Shown here in pieces: positions 6,429 through 7,772 of a stretch of DNA of 7,772 nt (position 1 is its first letter; each line of letters begins with the position of its first letter). The DNA is taken from contig SFMO01000069.1 in the NCBI GenBank assembly GCA_004554385.1, positions 1 through 7,772 of the forward strand. Reading direction: 5' to 3'. The translations under genes and the position numbers were made by a program. This stretch comes from Ruminococcus flavefaciens (lineage in GTDB: Bacteria; Bacillota; Clostridia; Oscillospirales; Ruminococcaceae). A model generated the notes under the pieces. The model was not told where the DNA came from and ran no database searches. It saw nothing but the letters and a program-made list of their open reading frames with translations.

Positions 6429-6445
6429 GCCCCCGTGAAAGGGGC
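6429..6445 (-). terminator. Weak hairpin downstream of the tRNA-Leu 3' fragment
   Basis: GCCCC (6429-6433) pairs with GGGGC (6441-6445). On the minus strand the stem is followed by GTTCGTTTTACT, a poor T-run. It lies 14 nt past the CCA end of the tRNA fragment and may be the old terminator of the tRNA transcript. It was probably part of the original chromosomal tRNA locus. Confidence 0.35.
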
Positions 6446-6459
6446 CGCAGGCTTTGCGC

Positions 6460-6514
6460 TGGTGCGGATAACAGGACTTGAACCTGCATGAACTTGCGTT
6501 CATATGGACCTGAG
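6460..6514 (-). pseudogene. tRNA-Leu(CAG) 3' half, truncated at the anticodon loop
   Basis: Read on the minus strand, this is the 3' part of a class II tRNA. The anticodon loop CTCAGGT (complement of 6508-6514) carries anticodon CAG at 6510-6512. The 3' anticodon strand CCATA comes next, then a long variable arm TGAAC-GCAA-GTTCA (6489-6502). The T arm GCAGG-TTCAAGT-CCTGT (6471-6487), acceptor 3' strand TATCCGC, discriminator A and encoded CCA (6460-6462) complete it. Past 6514 the sequence no longer fits: the bases that should pair as the 5' anticodon strand (TATGG) read TCACC, and no GCGGATA acceptor 5' strand, D arm or start follows. The gene is therefore a half tRNA, not a functional one. 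A break at exactly the anticodon loop is the usual result of tyrosine-recombinase insertion into a tRNA gene, leaving the displaced 3' end at the far junction. Confidence 0.85.
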
Positions 6515-6523
6515 GGTGAGGTC
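6507..6523. other. Candidate integrase core attachment site (att junction)
   Basis: GACCT (6507-6511) and AGGTC (6519-6523) are inverted arms around a 7-bp spacer (GAGGGTG), centred on the anticodon loop of the tRNA-Leu fragment. This matches the arm-spacer-arm layout of tyrosine recombinase crossover sites. Sequence to the left belongs to the tRNA; sequence to the right does not. From the orientation I infer chromosome to the left and integrated element to the right, with an intact tRNA-Leu rebuilt at the other end of the element, outside this window. Confidence 0.5.
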
Positions 6524-6537
6524 ATGATAGTGGAAAT

Positions 6538-6572
6538 AATACACAGACCTGTAATTATTGGTCTGTTGTATT
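6538..6572 (-). terminator. Hairpin at the end of the lipoprotein gene
   Basis: ACAGACC (6543-6549) pairs with GGTCTGT (6560-6566). AATAC (6538-6542) pairs with GTATT (6568-6572) across a single bulged T, giving about 12 pairs. The stop codon of the lipoprotein gene (6555-6557) lies in the loop. On the minus strand the stem runs into ATTATTTCC, a weak T-run, so it may act as a terminator or as a 3'-end stabiliser. Confidence 0.5.
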
Positions 6573-7400
6573 TTCATCGTCTTCAATAAACGTGGAATAT
6601 TCCTCATTCCATTGAAAACTCAATCCTTTCTTAGAATTTTCATTATAGGTAAATTCATAACAGTAAATTGGACATACACCGTACAGATTCGCCTCTGTGC
6701 CGCAAATCATAGCATTTGCTTGTAATTCATTTGGCCTTCCGAACTTATTGTGTTCTGTATAAACATTATATTTATGATTACTACTGCAATCATTGTAAAG
6801 GTGTTCGGAATCTACCTTTTCCAAGCTGTTCTTCTCATATGTATCTACAATTTCGGATAACCCAATTTCCGCAGGAAATGCTTTTATTCCGCCTGGCTGC
6901 CATACACTATCAAAAACATCATAATTAATTAAATTCGGATATATTTGATATACTATAGCATCCTTTACAGGAGTTTCGTCACCTTCCTTTGCATTCAGGT
7001 TACTGTAGTATACAGCTATATCATAAGCAGGTATGCCGTCATCTGATATCTGAACATCCTTAGGCAGATATATGCCTACTTTTTCCTCATCGCCCACAAG
7101 CACTCCGTCAATATCTATTCCGCCCTGAAGCTCGTACTTTCCTTCCAGCTTTTCCATAAGCTGCCCAACGGTGTAGTATCCGCCATTTCTGAAAACATCA
7201 TTACCGATCTGGATAAGTCCCGATGACAGAGGTGCATTTTTTATCTCATCTGTAGGTGCATAGTCTACAGTTTTGGGGCGAGGTTTAAGTTTTCCGTTTG
7301 CGGAAGTGCTGGCAGCTTTCTTTTCACCGCAGCTAACTGTTGATATAAGGCAAAAGAAAAGCGAAAAAGCTGCTGCACTCTTTTTTAATAAATGATTCAT
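6555..7400 (-). CDS. Predicted lipoprotein of unknown function
   Basis: A 281-residue secreted protein. The N-terminus MNHLLKKS, then a hydrophobic core at ~9-19 and a lipobox-like STVSC with Cys24, predicts cleavage by signal peptidase II and lipid anchoring to the outer face of the membrane; Thr at the -3 position is slightly atypical. A short polar, Lys/Ser/Ala-rich linker follows. The rest is a mixed alpha/beta domain with no membrane helix: YTVGQLMEKLEGKYEL near the start of the globular part, a VGIYLPKDV strand region, and four cysteines in the last quarter (DCS, ICG, VCP, YCY) that could form disulfides. I do not recognise a family. The ATG at 7398-7400 is chosen because AGGAGG lies 7 nt upstream (7408-7413 on the complement) and the signal peptide begins there; an in-frame ATG at 7452-7454 would add 18 residues before it. 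It is divergent from the SUKH gene and lies inside the proposed integrated element. Confidence 0.85.
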   Translation of the reverse strand: MNHLLKKSAAAFSLFFCLISTVSCGEKKAASTSANGKLKPRPKTVDYAPTDEIKNAPLSSGLIQIGNDVFRNGGYYTVGQLMEKLEGKYELQGGIDIDGVLVGDEEKVGIYLPKDVQISDDGIPAYDIAVYYSNLNAKEGDETPVKDAIVYQIYPNLINYDVFDSVWQPGGIKAFPAEIGLSEIVDTYEKNSLEKVDSEHLYNDCSSNHKYNVYTEHNKFGRPNELQANAMICGTEANLYGVCPIYCYEFTYNENSKKGLSFQWNEEYSTFIEDDENTTDQ

Positions 7401-7427
7401 AATTACTCCTCCTATTATAATATTTAC

Positions 7428-7436
7428 ATTATACCA
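7428..7436 (-). promoter_or_regulatory. Extended -10 promoter of the lipoprotein gene
   Basis: On the minus strand TGGTATAAT gives a perfect -10 box (7428-7433 on the complement) with the TGn extension. No good -35 is seen at 17 bp; TTCACA (7454-7459 on the complement) is 20 bp away. Transcription would start near 7421, about 20 nt before the ATG. Confidence 0.55.
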
Positions 7437-7496
7437 TGGGCTTGTGATGATCATGTGAAAAATATTTTATTTGTACATGTTGGAGCAATATTTGAG

Positions 7497-7525
7497 TTGA
7501 CATTGAGCGACTTTTGTTGTATAAT
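7497..7525 (+). promoter_or_regulatory. Consensus sigma-A promoter of the SUKH gene
   Basis: TTGACA (7497-7502) and TATAAT (7520-7525) are 17 bp apart, consensus in both boxes. Start of transcription is expected near 7532, giving a leader of about 40 nt before the ATG at 7573. The gene has its own promoter, separate from the divergent lipoprotein gene. Confidence 0.85.
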
Positions 7526-7572
7526 TTGGGTGCTTGATTTATATCAATTAAGATTAGAAAGGAGAATGATAT

Positions 7573-7772
7573 ATGTTTATTCCAGAGATACCAAACAACA
7601 GCTTGACAGAAGAAATAACTCAGATCGTTGAGTTAAGTAAAAAACTTGAAGATGAAGGTTATTATTTTGATTATGATCCGCCTGCCACTGAGGAAGAGTT
7701 ATCTTCATGGGAAAAAGAGAATAATATAAGAATACCTGAATCACTCAAAGATTGGCTTAGGTTTTCACGCTA
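7573..7772 (+). CDS. SUKH (SMI1/KNR4) family protein, N-terminal part
   Basis: The visible 66 codons start at ATG 7573, with AAAGGAG (7558-7564) 8 nt upstream, and run off the window edge; the last two bases, TA, leave the next codon open. After a helical N-terminus (ITQIVELSKKLEDEGYYF) the sequence contains PPATEEELSSWEKENNIRIP followed by ESLKDWLRFS. This is the characteristic opening of the SMI1/KNR4 (SUKH-1) domain: an acidic helix, a hydrophobic IRIPES turn and a W-L-F helix. In bacteria this superfamily is rich in immunity proteins that neutralise partner toxins, often encoded next to nuclease or other polymorphic toxins; others are cytosolic proteins of unknown role. No toxin gene is visible here, so immunity is an inference. 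The strong promoter and accessory context to the right of the tRNA scar fit cargo genes. Confidence 0.75.
   Translation, partial: MFIPEIPNNSLTEEITQIVELSKKLEDEGYYFDYDPPATEEELSSWEKENNIRIPESLKDWLRFSR

Larger units (their letters stand above)
5816..6554. other. 739-nt stretch without an intact gene: RNA gene, gene remnant, hairpins and tRNA scar
   Basis: Left to right this region holds an AT-rich spacer containing the palindrome TATTTAAATA (5820-5829) and no visible terminator for the upstream unit. A promoter with an orphan RNA (5883-6054), a broken reading frame (6067-6282) and a long hairpin (6283-6349) follow. The segment at ~6365-6460 is less AT-rich, with short inverted repeats (GAAAGC at 6383-6388, GCTTTC at 6398-6403) and no coding signal, and it leads into a partial tRNA-Leu (6460-6514). 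I see no further gene. Confidence 0.6.

Noticed and set aside
6460..6550. A complete tRNA-Leu gene on the minus strand
   Set aside because: No 5' acceptor strand (GCGGATA), D arm or 5' anticodon strand is present beyond 6514; only the 3' half exists.
7392..7631. 79-codon open frame on + across the lipoprotein/SUKH divergent promoters
   Set aside because: It runs through both promoters and the SUKH start in another frame and has no ribosome site.
1..7772. CRISPR array, insertion sequence or transposase
   Set aside because: No regularly spaced repeats and no transposase- or integrase-like reading frame were seen in the window.

Overview
This window looks like a low-to-mid GC Firmicute of the Ruminococcus / Oscillospiraceae type. 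That is an inference from strong AGGAGG-type ribosome binding sites, TTGACA/TATAAT (sigma-A-like) promoters and the character of the proteins; no 16S or other taxonomic marker is present.

Left part (1-1803): the 3' end of an unrecognised small gene on + faces a complete MATE-family multidrug/solute efflux transporter on - (439-1803). Two stem-loops between them (323-348 and 368-392) end the two convergent transcripts.

Central part (1804-5815): a compact divergent promoter region (about 1871-1914) drives the MATE gene leftwards and a four-gene unit rightwards. The unit encodes an AraC-family regulator (1970-2734), SfsA (2724-3425), a dGTP triphosphohydrolase of the HD superfamily (3427-4851) and a six-helix voltage-gated-type K+ channel with a C-terminal RCK_C-like domain (4844-5815). 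The genes overlap or are 1 nt apart, so they are almost certainly co-transcribed. The two promoters interlock, and an 8-bp direct repeat spaced 20 bp apart covers both, which is a plausible operator for the AraC protein.

Right-centre (5816-6554): 739 bases without an intact gene but rich in signals. They hold a consensus promoter (TTGACA-17-TATAAT) feeding a roughly 137-nt RNA with its own intrinsic terminator (5918-6054; family not recognised), then a broken reading frame (6067-6282) ending directly at a very long perfect hairpin (6283-6349). Last comes the 3' half of a tRNA-Leu(CAG) on - (6460-6514) that breaks off at the anticodon loop. Such a tRNA 3' fragment is the usual scar of tyrosine-recombinase integration, so position ~6514 is probably the junction between chromosome (left) and an integrated element (right).

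Right part (6555-7772): inside the proposed element are an unrecognised lipoprotein on - (6555-7400) and, divergently, the start of a SUKH (SMI1/KNR4)-type protein with its own consensus promoter, cut by the window edge. SUKH proteins are frequently immunity proteins against polymorphic or contact-delivered toxins, which fits accessory cargo.

The most novel-looking items are the orphan structured RNA, the tRNA-Leu attachment scar, the interlocked AraC/MATE promoter, and the domain layout of the K+ channel.
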